Of a stretch of 64,000 nucleotides of DNA, positions 45,015 to 53,014 are shown one piece after another. This DNA comes from Pseudovibrio sp947494035. GTDB taxonomy: Bacteria; Pseudomonadota; Alphaproteobacteria; Rhizobiales; Stappiaceae. The stretch is taken from positions 288,889 through 352,888 of the forward strand of contig CANLTN010000002.1 of assembly GCA_947494035.1 (NCBI GenBank), written 5' to 3'. The stretch's first letter is position 1; each line of letters begins with the position of its first letter. Both the position numbers and the translations under genes were made by a program. Under the pieces are notes generated by a model. It had not been told where the DNA came from, searched no databases, and saw only the letters and a list, made by a program, of their open reading frames with translations.

Positions 45015-45238
45015 GGGGCGGGTGGCTCCTGTTGGTCCGGAAATCGGCACAGCAGGTCGTCCAGAGTGCTGCGCGAGAAGGCGTGGGTGGCGAGGCTGCC
45101 TACCGGGTTCAACGCCATTTGCAATTCCTTTGGTGTTGCCTGCCAGAAGGTGCACGGCGACCAGCCAAGTTCTCGGCAGGCTTTGTGCATCAACTCATGC
45201 CATGGAAAGGACCCGTGCGCGGTTTGCTGGTGTTTCAC
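45011..45238 (-). CDS. GTA g10.1: tail assembly chaperone (TIGR02216)
   Basis: A 75-residue protein with the family signature: FPWHELMHKACRELGWSPCTFWQATPKEL. It overlaps both the g10 stop and the g11 start by ATGA junctions, so the three are translated as a unit. It helps load tape measure protein into the growing tail. Small genes of this kind are often missed, but motif and context are convincing. Confidence 0.9.
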   Translation of the reverse strand: MKHQQTAHGSFPWHELMHKACRELGWSPCTFWQATPKELQMALNPVGSLATHAFSRSTLDDLLCRFPDQQEPPAP

Positions 45239-45603
45239 GGCCCACCGTGCTCCGGTTTGGCGTTTTCCTGCTGGGGAGCGAACGTTGCGACCAGCAACTC
45301 GCCTACTAGTTGGGCGAGGGCTGCCACACCGCCTTCATGAGCAAACTCGGCAACCTCCTCATTTTCGATGATCAGACCACCGCCGCGCAGGCCTGCACCG
45401 AGCACCTTGATAATATCGGAGGCACTCAACTGGCCGGAGGAGAACCTCTCGGTCAACTCCTGCAGATTGTTGCAGGTCAGCGCCTCCTCAAGTTCAGCCA
45501 GCGCGCCGAGGGTGAGCACCAAAATGTGCTTTTGGCCGCCCAGCTCAGCCAGAATTTCGCCGCGTCGGCGATTGGCACCGCGCTCAAAGGTTTTTCTTGT
45601 CAT
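45235..45603 (-). CDS. GTA g10: tail assembly chaperone (GTA TAC family)
   Basis: 122 residues. The sequence from RGANRRRGEILAELGGQKH through LTLGALAELEEAL and on to IIKVLGAGLRGGG is the GTA TAC (DUF3356-like) family pattern. Together with g10.1 it acts before tape-measure assembly. Start is ATG at 45603, eleven bases after the g9 stop. Stop overlaps the next start (ATGA). Confidence 0.9.
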   Translation of the reverse strand: MTRKTFERGANRRRGEILAELGGQKHILVLTLGALAELEEALTCNNLQELTERFSSGQLSASDIIKVLGAGLRGGGLIIENEEVAEFAHEGGVAALAQLVGELLVATFAPQQENAKPEHGGP

Positions 45604-45614
45604 GTCAGATCCCT

Positions 45615-46031
45615 CTAGTTCAGCGGTGTAAAGGTGAGCGCACCAGCAGATTCCAGCGAAATTTCGAAGGTGACTTCGGATCGGTAGTCCCCCGCATATT
45701 CCAGTGCCGATAGGTGGAAGGGGCCTTCCAGCGTGCCAAAGGCGGGCAGGATGATCTGCCAGTTGCGCAGCTCACCCGCAAAGAAGGCTGCGCGCACTTT
45801 TTCTGCCGAGGCCTTGTCGCGAAACAGGCCACTGCCTGACAAGGAGGCGTGACGCGTTGCTGCACCTGCCAGCAGCTCGCGCCAGCGACCTGTGCTTTCC
45901 GCGTCGGTGATGTCAATTGGCGTTGCGTTGAGGGCAAGGCGCCGACTGCGCAGCCCAGCCACGCTTTCAAAGGTTCCTGTGCCTGCTTCGTCCAGTTTCA
46001 AAAGCAGGTCCTTTCCGGCCTGTGCAACCAT
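45615..46031 (-). CDS. GTA g9: major tail tube protein (TIGR02126)
   Basis: 138 residues. N-terminus VAQAGKDLLLKLDEAGTGTF and the block GLRSRRLALNATPIDITDAE match the phage major tail protein family TIGR02126. The C-terminus (EYAGDYRSEVTFEISLESAG) is also typical. It polymerises into the tail tube. Its start is ATG at 46031, following the tail terminator gene. Confidence 0.93.
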   Translation of the reverse strand: MVAQAGKDLLLKLDEAGTGTFESVAGLRSRRLALNATPIDITDAESTGRWRELLAGAATRHASLSGSGLFRDKASAEKVRAAFFAGELRNWQIILPAFGTLEGPFHLSALEYAGDYRSEVTFEISLESAGALTFTPLN

Positions 46032-46055
46032 CTGATTTCCTTTCAGGGATTTGTC

Positions 46056-46466
46056 TTAGGCTGTGTGTTGGAGCAGGACGGAGAACTTGATACGCCCATA
46101 CCATGTACGGCCGTCACTCAGGCGCCTGCAGCTGGTTTCTGTCATGGTCAGACCGGCAACCTCCGTTCCTTCAGGCGGGGTCACGCCCACTTCCAGAAGC
46201 TCGTTGAAGATTTGCAGGATCTCCAGCGTTTGCGCGCGGTCGGCGTGGCGGGAGTAGATTCCAATGGAACCGATGAGCCTTCCGCCCTCCTCCAAGTGCC
46301 CGGTCAGCAACTGTGTGCTGACTGCTTCCAGCGTGGCATAGGGCAGAGCTGCGCCGCGCGGGACGCCGTCAAACATGCGTAGAGGGTCGCCCAGATAGGA
46401 GTTCAGGGCTGGCTTGGCGTGCGCGGCCTGAAACAGGGCTTTGCGGAATTCAAGTTCCCCCATCAT
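46056..46466 (-). CDS. GTA g8: tail terminator (DUF3168)
   Basis: 136 residues from the tandem ATG at 46466/46463, preceded by AGGAGGAGGGGG; the frame extends six codons further but without a better site. The family pattern is visible: ELEFRKALFQAAHAKPALNS, YLGDPLRMFDGVPRGAALPY, then HADRAQTLEILQIFNELLE. It caps the growing tail tube before joining to the head. It overlaps the end of g7 by 17 bases. Confidence 0.9.
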   Translation of the reverse strand: MMGELEFRKALFQAAHAKPALNSYLGDPLRMFDGVPRGAALPYATLEAVSTQLLTGHLEEGGRLIGSIGIYSRHADRAQTLEILQIFNELLEVGVTPPEGTEVAGLTMTETSCRRLSDGRTWYGRIKFSVLLQHTA

Positions 46467-46788
46467 CCCCCTCCTCCTGCTCACAGAGGATCTGCATGAA
46501 GGGGTCTTGCCCGGTGTGCGGAATAACCGCCCTTACCCTGAGGTTTTGCCCATCCCGCTCAATCCGCCAGCCCTCCGCCACATCTGTACGGCGGCGGAGG
46601 GTGATGGTGAGTGGGTAGGTGCTGGCGAAACGGCCCGCCACCGCAGCCTCAGAGCCAGTTGATGCACGCACCTGCCCCCAGACCATGGCGACCTGCTCAT
46701 AGCTCTTGGTGGTGGAGCCATCTGCTGCATGGATGATATCAGGGCGAAGTAGCAGCAACGGTTCGCTCAGTGTGCCCGCCGCCCTCAT
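46450..46788 (-). CDS. GTA g7: head-tail stopper/adaptor
   Basis: 112 residues. The motif pattern of the phage head-tail joining protein family is visible: VWGQVRASTGSEAAVAGRFA and TYPLTITLRRRTDVAEGWRI, ending in FMQILCEQEEG. It closes the head channel beneath the connector. Its start overlaps the g6 stop by an ATGA junction. Confidence 0.88.
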   Translation of the reverse strand: MRAAGTLSEPLLLLRPDIIHAADGSTTKSYEQVAMVWGQVRASTGSEAAVAGRFASTYPLTITLRRRTDVAEGWRIERDGQNLRVRAVIPHTGQDPFMQILCEQEEGDDGGT

Positions 46789-47357
46789 ATTCTGAGCACC
46801 TTGTAGGGAGAGAGCGCAGCCTCAAAGCCATGGGGCATCAGGCCTGTGAGGCGGTCTTCTTCCAGCATGGTACGGCGCTCGTACCAGAAGCCCACCAGCA
46901 TGAGAATTGCTGTTTGCAGGCCAGCAGGGACCGCACTTGCCGCTGATCCGTAGCCTGCTTTGAAGTCGATCTCGATGCCGTTGAGATCCCGTAACGGGCC
47001 GGTGACACCGGCCTTGAAACGCAAGCGTGCCGGGTTGCCTGCCAGATCCACCTGATAGTCGGTCTCAGCCAGCTGACGCTGATTGCCGTCCATGTCGTAG
47101 GTGTAGACTTGCAGGACCTCGGCCACAGGTGCCACAGGCAAGCGGATCAAGCGGTCTGGCGGCAGCTCATCGAGCAGCAGCCGCCATTGCTGATCTATGA
47201 GCGCGCGCCGTGTGAGTGTCTCCACCTGTTCCCGCGCGGCTTTGATCAGCCGGCCGATCAGGTCATCCTCGTGGGTGTGGGACACTCTGAGTTGTGCGTG
47301 TGCCTGGGCGAGCGAAACCGGCTCCAGAGCCGGTGGCACTGTGAGTATAGCCGTCAC
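46785..47357 (-). CDS. GTA g6: head-tail connector (gp6/phiE125 gp8-like)
   Basis: 190 residues, GTG start at 47357 with a strong AGAGGAGGGG upstream. The N-terminus (EPVSLAQAHAQLRVSHTHED, then LIGRLIKAAREQVETLTRRA) is the usual connector fold. The C-terminal half has VPAGLQTAILMLVGFWYERR. It forms the adaptor ring under the portal. Its stop overlaps the g7 start. Confidence 0.9.
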   Translation of the reverse strand: MTAILTVPPALEPVSLAQAHAQLRVSHTHEDDLIGRLIKAAREQVETLTRRALIDQQWRLLLDELPPDRLIRLPVAPVAEVLQVYTYDMDGNQRQLAETDYQVDLAGNPARLRFKAGVTGPLRDLNGIEIDFKAGYGSAASAVPAGLQTAILMLVGFWYERRTMLEEDRLTGLMPHGFEAALSPYKVLRI

Positions 47358-47450
47358 GGCGGCCCCTCCTCTAATGATTAATGTTGGTTGGGTATGGCGG
47401 AAAGCAGCTCAGGTTTCCGCTGGATCAACTGAGCTGCTCTACGGTGTGCG

Positions 47451-48791
47451 TTAGGCGCTGAAGTCGAGCAGTTTGTAGGCATCAAAGTCCATGATGCCGC
47501 CGCCGACGCGTTTGGTGATGTAAAACAGTACGTTTGGTTTGCTGGTGTACGGGTCACGCAGAACGGAGATACCGACACGATCCACCACCATATAGCCGCG
47601 ATGGAAGTCACCAAACGCCACGGCATAGGGGTTAGAGCCTGCGGACATGTCCGGCATGTGCTCGGCTTCTGTGACCGGGAAGCCCATGAGGCTTGGGTCG
47701 GCACCGGCTGAGACAGGTGGCTGCCAGAGGTAGTTGCCCTGCCCGTCTTTGAGTTTGCGGATTGCTGCCTGTGTTCTGCGGTTTAACAGGAAGCGGGCGT
47801 TGCGACGGATTGCGGTTGTGACGCCATAGATCAGCGAGATGAGCAGATCGCCGCCGTTTGAGGACGGAAAGTTACCAGACTGCCCTGTCTTGATAGACCC
47901 GATGGACATACCCGTATCCTCAAGGCTTTCGTGGACCGGACCTGTGAGCAGGCCTTGCGGCTGGGTGGTGCCATTGCCGTTGATGAAGGCGGCGGATTCC
48001 TTTTCCGCAAACATGGTTTCCACTTCTTCTGCAAGAATTTCCCCGATATTGACCGCCGCATCATCCAGCAGGGTCTGGGTGACCGCAGGCAGGGCGGAGA
48101 GCTCGAAGATCTTCACATCACGCATGGCAAACTTCATCGCATTGGTGGGGGTGTCACGCGGATCAGTCTCTCCCTCCCAGTCCGACGTGGGATTGAGGAG
48201 GACCACAGGGCGGCGGTAGGAGGAACCAGAGATCTTGCGATTTGCGGCGATGGAGCGGATGGGTGACAAAGCGGTGATGCGGCGCAGGATATCGGTTTCC
48301 AGCTGCTGCGGCACCAGATACCCGCCATCAGCAGGCATACCGGAGGACATCGCTTTTTGTTCCAGCACTTTAAGACGCGCGTCCTGCCCCTCACGCATGT
48401 AGGTCTCAAACGCGGATTTATGCTCCACGTCGGTTGTGGGTTCGCCCGCGGATTCCGGTGCCGAGCGCGGCAAGCGCTGGGATTTGAGCTGGAGTTCTGT
48501 CAGGTGGCGCAGCTGGCCGTCGATGATTTCGTCCAGACGGGAGAGTTTTTCATCGAGCAGCACATCTGAACCCGATTTTTGCTCCAGCTCCGACAGGCGG
48601 GTGTCGTTGGTCTGGGTATATTCGGCGTAAGCGTGATTAAGTTGATCAAAGCTGGAAGAGGCCTCCGGTGCACTCATGGCAGGCGAAAATTGCGCTGTCG
48701 CGCCGCCGGAAATTGTGGACCCTGCCGATGAGCTGGCAGCTTCCCGCGCGAAGTCTTTGGTTTCCAGTGCTGGATTACATGTGTTTTTCAT
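47451..48791 (-). CDS. GTA g5: HK97-fold major capsid protein
   Basis: 446 residues from the ATG at 48791, preceded by GAGGAAA; an 18-codon extension lacks a good site. The first ~100 residues are charged and helical (TRLSELEQKSGSDVLLDEKL), the delta/scaffold part that the g4 protease removes. The HK97 core follows: GYLVPQQLETDILRRITALS, AVTQTLLDDAAVNIGEILAE, FLLNRRTQAAIRKLKDGQGN, and RVGGGIMDFDAYKLL at the end. It is the shell of the particle. No fusion or truncation is seen. Confidence 0.94.
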   Translation of the reverse strand: MKNTCNPALETKDFAREAASSSAGSTISGGATAQFSPAMSAPEASSSFDQLNHAYAEYTQTNDTRLSELEQKSGSDVLLDEKLSRLDEIIDGQLRHLTELQLKSQRLPRSAPESAGEPTTDVEHKSAFETYMREGQDARLKVLEQKAMSSGMPADGGYLVPQQLETDILRRITALSPIRSIAANRKISGSSYRRPVVLLNPTSDWEGETDPRDTPTNAMKFAMRDVKIFELSALPAVTQTLLDDAAVNIGEILAEEVETMFAEKESAAFINGNGTTQPQGLLTGPVHESLEDTGMSIGSIKTGQSGNFPSSNGGDLLISLIYGVTTAIRRNARFLLNRRTQAAIRKLKDGQGNYLWQPPVSAGADPSLMGFPVTEAEHMPDMSAGSNPYAVAFGDFHRGYMVVDRVGISVLRDPYTSKPNVLFYITKRVGGGIMDFDAYKLLDFSA

Positions 48792-48874
48792 AGGATTATT
48801 TTCCTCAAAGCGCATAAAAAAACTGCGGTACCACGAGGACACCACAGGCAGATAAAGTCAGATTGTCTGGTTCC

Positions 48875-49300
48875 TCAGGAGACCACGGTCAGGCGAGCTG
48901 AGGGCAACAACGGGAACGTGACCAGCGAGATCTCCCAGAGATCGACTGCCAGCACATCACGGCGTCCGGTTTTGCTGTTGCGTGTTGCGCGGCGGGTTTT
49001 AAAGCCGATGGACAGCCCATCCAGAATACCCGCCTGCACCATGGCGATGGCTTGGCGTCCCTGAGCGATGCCGGGAAACAGCAGGCCCTTGACGAAGAGG
49101 CCCATGTTGTCTTCCTGTATGTGCAGCCACTTGCCGATGGGATTGGCCGGATCGTGCTGCCAGAGCATTTTCACGTCGGTGAGCTTTTGCGTTTGCAGCG
49201 AGCTTTGAAAAGCTCCTTTGCGCATGACATCACCGCCCTGATCGCTCAGCTCAAACCGGCTGGCGTAGCCTTCAATGACGATGGGGTGATCTGTATTCAA
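48875..49300 (-). CDS. GTA g4: prohead protease (U35/S78 family)
   Basis: 141 residues read from the TTG at 49300, which has GGGAGG seven to eight bases upstream and gives the family N-terminus (NTDHPIVIEGYASRFE). Key blocks: KMLWQHDPANPIGKWL with the active-site His, GILDGLSIGFKTRR with the nucleophilic Ser, and LWEISLVTFPLLPSA at the C-terminus. It trims the capsid protein's N-terminal scaffold during head maturation. A TTG start in a packaging gene may keep the protease dose low. Confidence 0.9.
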   Translation of the reverse strand: MNTDHPIVIEGYASRFELSDQGGDVMRKGAFQSSLQTQKLTDVKMLWQHDPANPIGKWLHIQEDNMGLFVKGLLFPGIAQGRQAIAMVQAGILDGLSIGFKTRRATRNSKTGRRDVLAVDLWEISLVTFPLLPSARLTVVS

Positions 49301-49502
49301 ATTGAGTGCCTCCCTCTATCAGCTGTGATCTTGTCTTACTGCCGGAGTTTGACGCTTCCTCCTTTGCGCCTCGACGCTCGCTTAATGCTCCGGCAAGTGC
49401 CTGGGTGAAGTTGGCGAAGGTGTGGGCCGGTGGTTCTCTGCGCTTTTCGGGGAACTGCTTTTTGCACTCCTCGGGCGCTTGTTTCATTTTCAAGTCTCTC
49501 AT
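49272..49502 (-). CDS. Small ORF between GTA g3.5 and g4 (uncertain)
   Basis: A 76-residue frame from the ATG at 49502, which follows GAGGTGGTG. Its stop lies 29 bases inside g4. The product is hydrophilic and basic, with a helical stretch (HTFANFTQALAGALSERRGA) and no known motif. It fills the gap between g3.5 and g4 and could be translationally coupled to the TTG start of g4. It is not in the canonical GTA gene list, so its reality is uncertain. Confidence 0.45.
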   Translation of the reverse strand: MRDLKMKQAPEECKKQFPEKRREPPAHTFANFTQALAGALSERRGAKEEASNSGSKTRSQLIEGGTQFEYRSPHRH

Positions 49503-49556
49503 CACCACCTCACTCCGAACATTTCAATTTTCCTCAATATTTTAAGATTGGCCTTT

Positions 49557-49745
49557 TCAGGATTCCAGTCGCAGCAAGCTGTTCAGTTTTTCCAGCTCGC
49601 ACATGAACTCTTCAAAGCGGCGGTTGAAGCGGATGACCTGCTTTAACGCCCACAAAAGCATCGACGTGGAGGTGCCTGCCCATGCGCCAAGCACCACATG
49701 GGCAAGGTCTCCGTTTGCCGTCAGCGTTGCCATCAGCTCACTCAT
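49557..49745 (-). CDS. GTA g3.5-like small membrane protein
   Basis: A 62-residue protein starting at the ATG at 49745, overlapping the portal stop by 8 bases. It has one hydrophobic segment (LAHVVLGAWAGTSTSMLLW) followed by a basic, helical tail (KQVIRFNRRFEEFMCELEKL). Position between portal and protease and the small size match gene g3.5 of RcGTA. Its role is unknown. The longer frame extending to 50009 is an out-of-frame reading through the portal gene and is not used. Confidence 0.75.
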   Translation of the reverse strand: MSELMATLTANGDLAHVVLGAWAGTSTSMLLWALKQVIRFNRRFEEFMCELEKLNSLLRLES

Positions 49746-50916
49746 CTGCGTCCTCCGCCCCGTAACCAACGGCGATGCGCTTTTCATCGCGGGAGAGGAA
49801 GTCGGCGGCGGTGATGCGGTCCCACAGGGCCTTGCGCTCCTGTGCCAAAGCTTCGACGGAATCAAGGTCCAACTCCAGCCGGAGCCGCTCGCTGTAGGCG
49901 GCAGAGAGCCAGCTGGAAAGTTCAGAGAGAACCCGCGCCGCAAGCGGGACCACAGTGAGACGCCAGAAGGCACGATTGGCTTCCTGATAATTGGCGTAGG
50001 TGTTGTCACCGGGAATACCCAGCAGCATGGGTGGCACCCCGAAAGCCAGCGCGATTTCGCGGGCGGCGACGTTCTTCAATTCTATGAAGTCCATATCCTT
50101 TGGCGACATGCCCATTTGCTTCCAGTCCAGACCACCTTCCAGCAACATGGGACGGCCTGCATTTCGTGCTCCTTGATAAGAGCTTTCCAGCTCCTCCTTC
50201 AGGCGGTGGAACTGGTCGTCAGTCATGTTCATGGCATCACCTGTGCCATAGACCAGTGCACCTGTCGGGCAGGCGGCGTTATCGAGCAAAGACTTGTTCC
50301 AGTCGCCCGCCGCGTTATGGATGTCGAGGGCAATCTGGGCTGCCTCGATGGGCGCGAAGCCGTAATGGTCGTTAAGCGGGTTGAAGAGCTTGATGTGCAG
50401 CACGGGCTGGATCTTATCGCTGGCCTGCTTGCGCAATTCCACCTTGCGGCCTGCCACCTGATACTCATAGGCCTCCACCCAGCCTGCATCATCCACCAGC
50501 ACCTTCATGCGGTCCGGTCGCAGCGCATGGAGTTCTTTTGGAACACCGTCCAGCGAGACAGCCTCTATATAGGCATTGCCGGAGACCAGCAGGAAGCCAT
50601 AGACCTCTTCCAGAAACGAGCGCTGCGTTTGCATGGGGGTGGGCTGGGACAGCAATTCCATCAAGGGATGGGTCTCCAACTCCTGCTCACCAGCCTTCAA
50701 TGTGATGGAAACGTTGGCGGCGGCTTCCGAGATCAAGCGCACGCATCTATAGGCGATGGTGTTTCGCAAATACCCCTGATTTATCAAGGCCTCATAATTG
50801 CGCGGAGTCCAGACGGCCCCTTCGCCAAACCGCATGAAAGCGACGGATTTGGCTCGCGAGGCTTTACGTTCGGCTGCCGGGGAAAAAACTGTATCAAGAA
50901 GTTGGCGTAACCCCAT
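49738..50916 (-). CDS. GTA g3: portal protein (HK97-like)
   Basis: 392 residues, ATG at 50916 with AAGGA nine bases upstream. The portal pattern is clear: AVWTPRNYEALINQGYLRNT, SGNAYIEAVSLDGVPKELHA, LNDHYGFAPIEAAQIALDIH, then ALAFGVPPMLLGIPGDNTYA. It forms the dodecameric DNA-entry ring. A 181-bp AT-rich gap with an inverted repeat separates it from the terminase genes, the largest non-coding gap in the cluster. Confidence 0.95.
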   Translation of the reverse strand: MGLRQLLDTVFSPAAERKASRAKSVAFMRFGEGAVWTPRNYEALINQGYLRNTIAYRCVRLISEAAANVSITLKAGEQELETHPLMELLSQPTPMQTQRSFLEEVYGFLLVSGNAYIEAVSLDGVPKELHALRPDRMKVLVDDAGWVEAYEYQVAGRKVELRKQASDKIQPVLHIKLFNPLNDHYGFAPIEAAQIALDIHNAAGDWNKSLLDNAACPTGALVYGTGDAMNMTDDQFHRLKEELESSYQGARNAGRPMLLEGGLDWKQMGMSPKDMDFIELKNVAAREIALAFGVPPMLLGIPGDNTYANYQEANRAFWRLTVVPLAARVLSELSSWLSAAYSERLRLELDLDSVEALAQERKALWDRITAADFLSRDEKRIAVGYGAEDADE

Positions 50917-51039
50917 GACTTTAATGTCCTTTTTTCACTACCCTAATGTTATGATAAAAGTATTCAGGCGTGCAGGCACAACCCTCAAAAACAACTTAAG
51001 GTTTGCGTCCTAAGCTTTGATATAAAAAGGCTTTTTACA

Positions 51040-51077
51040 CTTCAAGGTGGTTAGGAATTTATTCTTACCGCCTTAAG
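51040..51077 (-). promoter_or_regulatory. Imperfect inverted repeat between GTA g2 and g3
   Basis: CTTCAAGGTGGTTAGGAAT and ATTCTTACCGCCTTAAG are near-complementary, separated by two bases. They lie in a 181-bp AT-rich gap (50917-51097) inside an otherwise tightly packed operon. On the minus strand the repeat is followed by GTAAAAAGCCTTTTTATATC. It may be an internal terminator, an RNA processing site, or part of an internal promoter for the structural genes; I cannot decide between these. Confidence 0.45.
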
Positions 51078-51097
51078 ATGCATGTAGATTCTTTGGC

Positions 51098-52429
51098 TTA
51101 AAGCTTGCGCAGGCGTGGTTTTCCGGCCGGACGGCGGCTGAGTTCCGTGATGGCCCAGACCAGTGCGTCGAGCCGGTCTGGTGATTTGCCATTGCTCAAT
51201 CCACCGGAACCAAAGTCGGCAAGTTCGTCTTCCAGCTCTGGAAACACCCCGCAATGATGGACACGGCCCTGCTCGTAAAGCAGAGCAACCGGCTCTGCTC
51301 TGCGGCGCTTGCTCCTTGTTGCGTGGACCGACTTTACCGGCACGCTGGCATCCACCCCTTCGATCACCTCACGCACCATTTCGCCGCCCTGATTGACTTC
51401 CGCCAGCAGGCAGTCGGCCTCTAACTCATGATAGAGTTTGATGGCCTGCTCCGCCCATGCAGCAGGTCGCAGGCCCTGCGCGGTCCTGTCTCTCAAGACA
51501 AACAGGTCGGCTGTCTCGCTGATCCCTGCGGCGATGATACCGCATGCATCTGCAGACTTGCCGGATGTGGCGGGCGGGTCGATGGCAACCACGATGCGTT
51601 TTAATTCAGGCACCTGTCGCAGCCTGCCAGCCTCAAAACATTTGCGAGCAAACAGGGCATCCTCACGGTCTTCAATCAGCTCGCCATCAAGCTCCTGACG
51701 ACCCAAGCGAGTGCCGCCATATCGCTCTGCCATTTGCTCCAGAAAGGCCTCTGCCAGAAAGGCGGCGTTGGCTTTGGTACCGGCCTTTGTCACGACGACC
51801 CTTTTGTCCTGCAACAGCAGCTTCAGGAGCGGTGTGGACTTTGGTGTCGTGGTCACAAGTTGCTGCGGGCGATTGCCGAGACGCAGGCCAAACTGGAGCA
51901 TGTCAAATGTCTCCATGGCGTTGCTCCACTTACCTGCTTCATCACACCAGGCGGCATCAAATTGTGGTCCGCGCAGTGCCTCCGGATCCTCAGAGGAGAA
52001 CGCGCGCGCCACCGCTCCGTTGGGCCACTCCAGCCGGCGACGTGATGGGTTCCATTGCGGTTTTTGTCCGGGCGGATGGACCGCGAGCAGGCCGGACATG
52101 CCCTCAACCATCACCTCCCGCACATCGGCGTAGGTTTGCCCGACCAGTGCAATATTGCCCGCTGCGGGTCCTGCCCAGCCATCTCCGTGCACCTTGGCGC
52201 GGACCCACTCTGCCCCTGCTCTGGTTTTGCCTGCACCGCGCCCGCCCATGAGCAACCACGTGGCCCAGTCTCCAGCCGGTGGGCGCTGATGAGCATGTGC
52301 AAACACCTGCCAGTTATATTGAATAAACCTCAGTTCAGTTTTGGTCAGTGAGGCAATGAAGTCATTCAATTTGCCCTGCGCTACACAAGCTTGCAATGCG
52401 CTGCGAAAGCTGTTGTCGCATCTGGTCAT
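51098..52429 (-). CDS. GTA g2: large terminase subunit
   Basis: 443 residues from the ATG at 52429, with AGAGG upstream; a GTG one codon earlier is equally possible. The ATPase domain has Walker A in LLMGGRGAGKTRAGAEWV and Walker B in FDAAWCDEAGKW. The nuclease domain follows, with an acidic residue in VVAIDPPATSGKSADACG and the pattern LLAEVNQGGEMVREVIEG. It packages DNA into heads with the small subunit. The GTA type lacks recognition of phage DNA, and packages host DNA. The start overlaps the end of g1 by 68 bases. Confidence 0.95.
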   Translation of the reverse strand: MTRCDNSFRSALQACVAQGKLNDFIASLTKTELRFIQYNWQVFAHAHQRPPAGDWATWLLMGGRGAGKTRAGAEWVRAKVHGDGWAGPAAGNIALVGQTYADVREVMVEGMSGLLAVHPPGQKPQWNPSRRRLEWPNGAVARAFSSEDPEALRGPQFDAAWCDEAGKWSNAMETFDMLQFGLRLGNRPQQLVTTTPKSTPLLKLLLQDKRVVVTKAGTKANAAFLAEAFLEQMAERYGGTRLGRQELDGELIEDREDALFARKCFEAGRLRQVPELKRIVVAIDPPATSGKSADACGIIAAGISETADLFVLRDRTAQGLRPAAWAEQAIKLYHELEADCLLAEVNQGGEMVREVIEGVDASVPVKSVHATRSKRRRAEPVALLYEQGRVHHCGVFPELEDELADFGSGGLSNGKSPDRLDALVWAITELSRRPAGKPRLRKL

Positions 52430-52874
52430 CACTCACCTCTTCCGAGTTGTCTGCTGCGTGGGTGTCCTGCAGGTCGATCAACATATCCAGAGTCTTGGCA
52501 AGACTGGTGATGGCCTTGGCGGTGGCATCCATCTCCCCTGCTGCGGATTGCGGATCACCGCTCAGCTTTTTCAGCTTCGCTTCCAAAGCGCTGATCTGCT
52601 TTTCAAAGGCAGCGTAAAGGCGGGCGATCATGCGTTTGCGCTCTTCCGGCTTAGAGCTGGCAAGCTCCTGTGCCAGTTGCCATTTGCGTAGCCAGCCTTC
52701 ACGTTTGATTTTGGTGGAGACTGTGCTTGCCGGCAGGCCGGTTTGCCGTGCAATCTCGGCTATGGAGAACGGCTCCTCTTCCACCATGCGGCGGACGACT
52801 TGCCAGACTTCAACGGGCACACGCAGACGCATGGCCTGCTCTTCATCTTGCTGGGGGTCTTGCTGTTCTGACAT
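52362..52874 (-). CDS. GTA g1: small terminase subunit
   Basis: 170 residues from the ATG at 52874, which has AGGAG just upstream; an ATG five codons earlier has no site. A helix-turn-helix region (FSIAEIARQTGLPASTVSTK) is followed by a long helical segment (AAFEKQISALEAKLKKLSGD) and a variable C-terminus. Gene position, size and coiled-coil content fit GTA gp1. It is first in the cluster and immediately preceded by the leader terminator, so its translation start lies only about 25 bases after the U-tract. Confidence 0.88.
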   Translation of the reverse strand: MSEQQDPQQDEEQAMRLRVPVEVWQVVRRMVEEEPFSIAEIARQTGLPASTVSTKIKREGWLRKWQLAQELASSKPEERKRMIARLYAAFEKQISALEAKLKKLSGDPQSAAGEMDATAKAITSLAKTLDMLIDLQDTHAADNSEEVSDDQMRQQLSQRIASLCSAGQIE

Positions 52875-52897
52875 CTCCCCTCCTGTCATTCAGGCAC

Positions 52898-52930
52898 AAA
52901 AAAAGCTGCCCGTTGAAACAAGGGACAGCT
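52898..52930 (-). terminator. Intrinsic terminator in the GTA leader, upstream of g1
   Basis: On the minus strand AGCTG-T-CCC pairs with GGG-CAGCT (8 bp with one bulged base, loop TTGTTTCAAC) and runs into TTTTTTT. It lies about 25 bp before the g1 ATG, so every transcript from the upstream promoter must read through it to express the GTA. Confidence 0.85.
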
Positions 52931-53008
52931 GGTCAAATGATTTAGAATGTAGTGCAGTCAGAAAGGCTCAAGTTGCCTTTTCAGGCTCTCTCACACTTTC
53001 TCTAGCAT
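52898..53008 (-). ncRNA. Candidate leader RNA or small RNA upstream of GTA g1
   Basis: A stretch of about 110 bases between a sigma70-like promoter and an intrinsic terminator, without a credible ORF. It contains a small internal stem (AAAGGC/GCCTTT, 52962-52980). It could be an independent sRNA, or the leader of the GTA operon controlled by readthrough at the terminator. I do not recognise the RNA family. Confidence 0.4.
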
Positions 53009-53014
53009 GCCAAA

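Noticed and set aside
49603..50910. A 435-residue open frame antisense to the GTA portal gene.
   Set aside because: It lies opposite a clearly conserved portal gene, the product is rich in Cys, His and Gln without known motifs, and long antisense frames are common in GC-rich coding DNA.
38363..52874. Interpretation of the phage-like genes as an active prophage.
   Set aside because: Gene order matches GTA clusters exactly, and no integrase, attachment sites, repressor, replication or lysis genes are present at either end.
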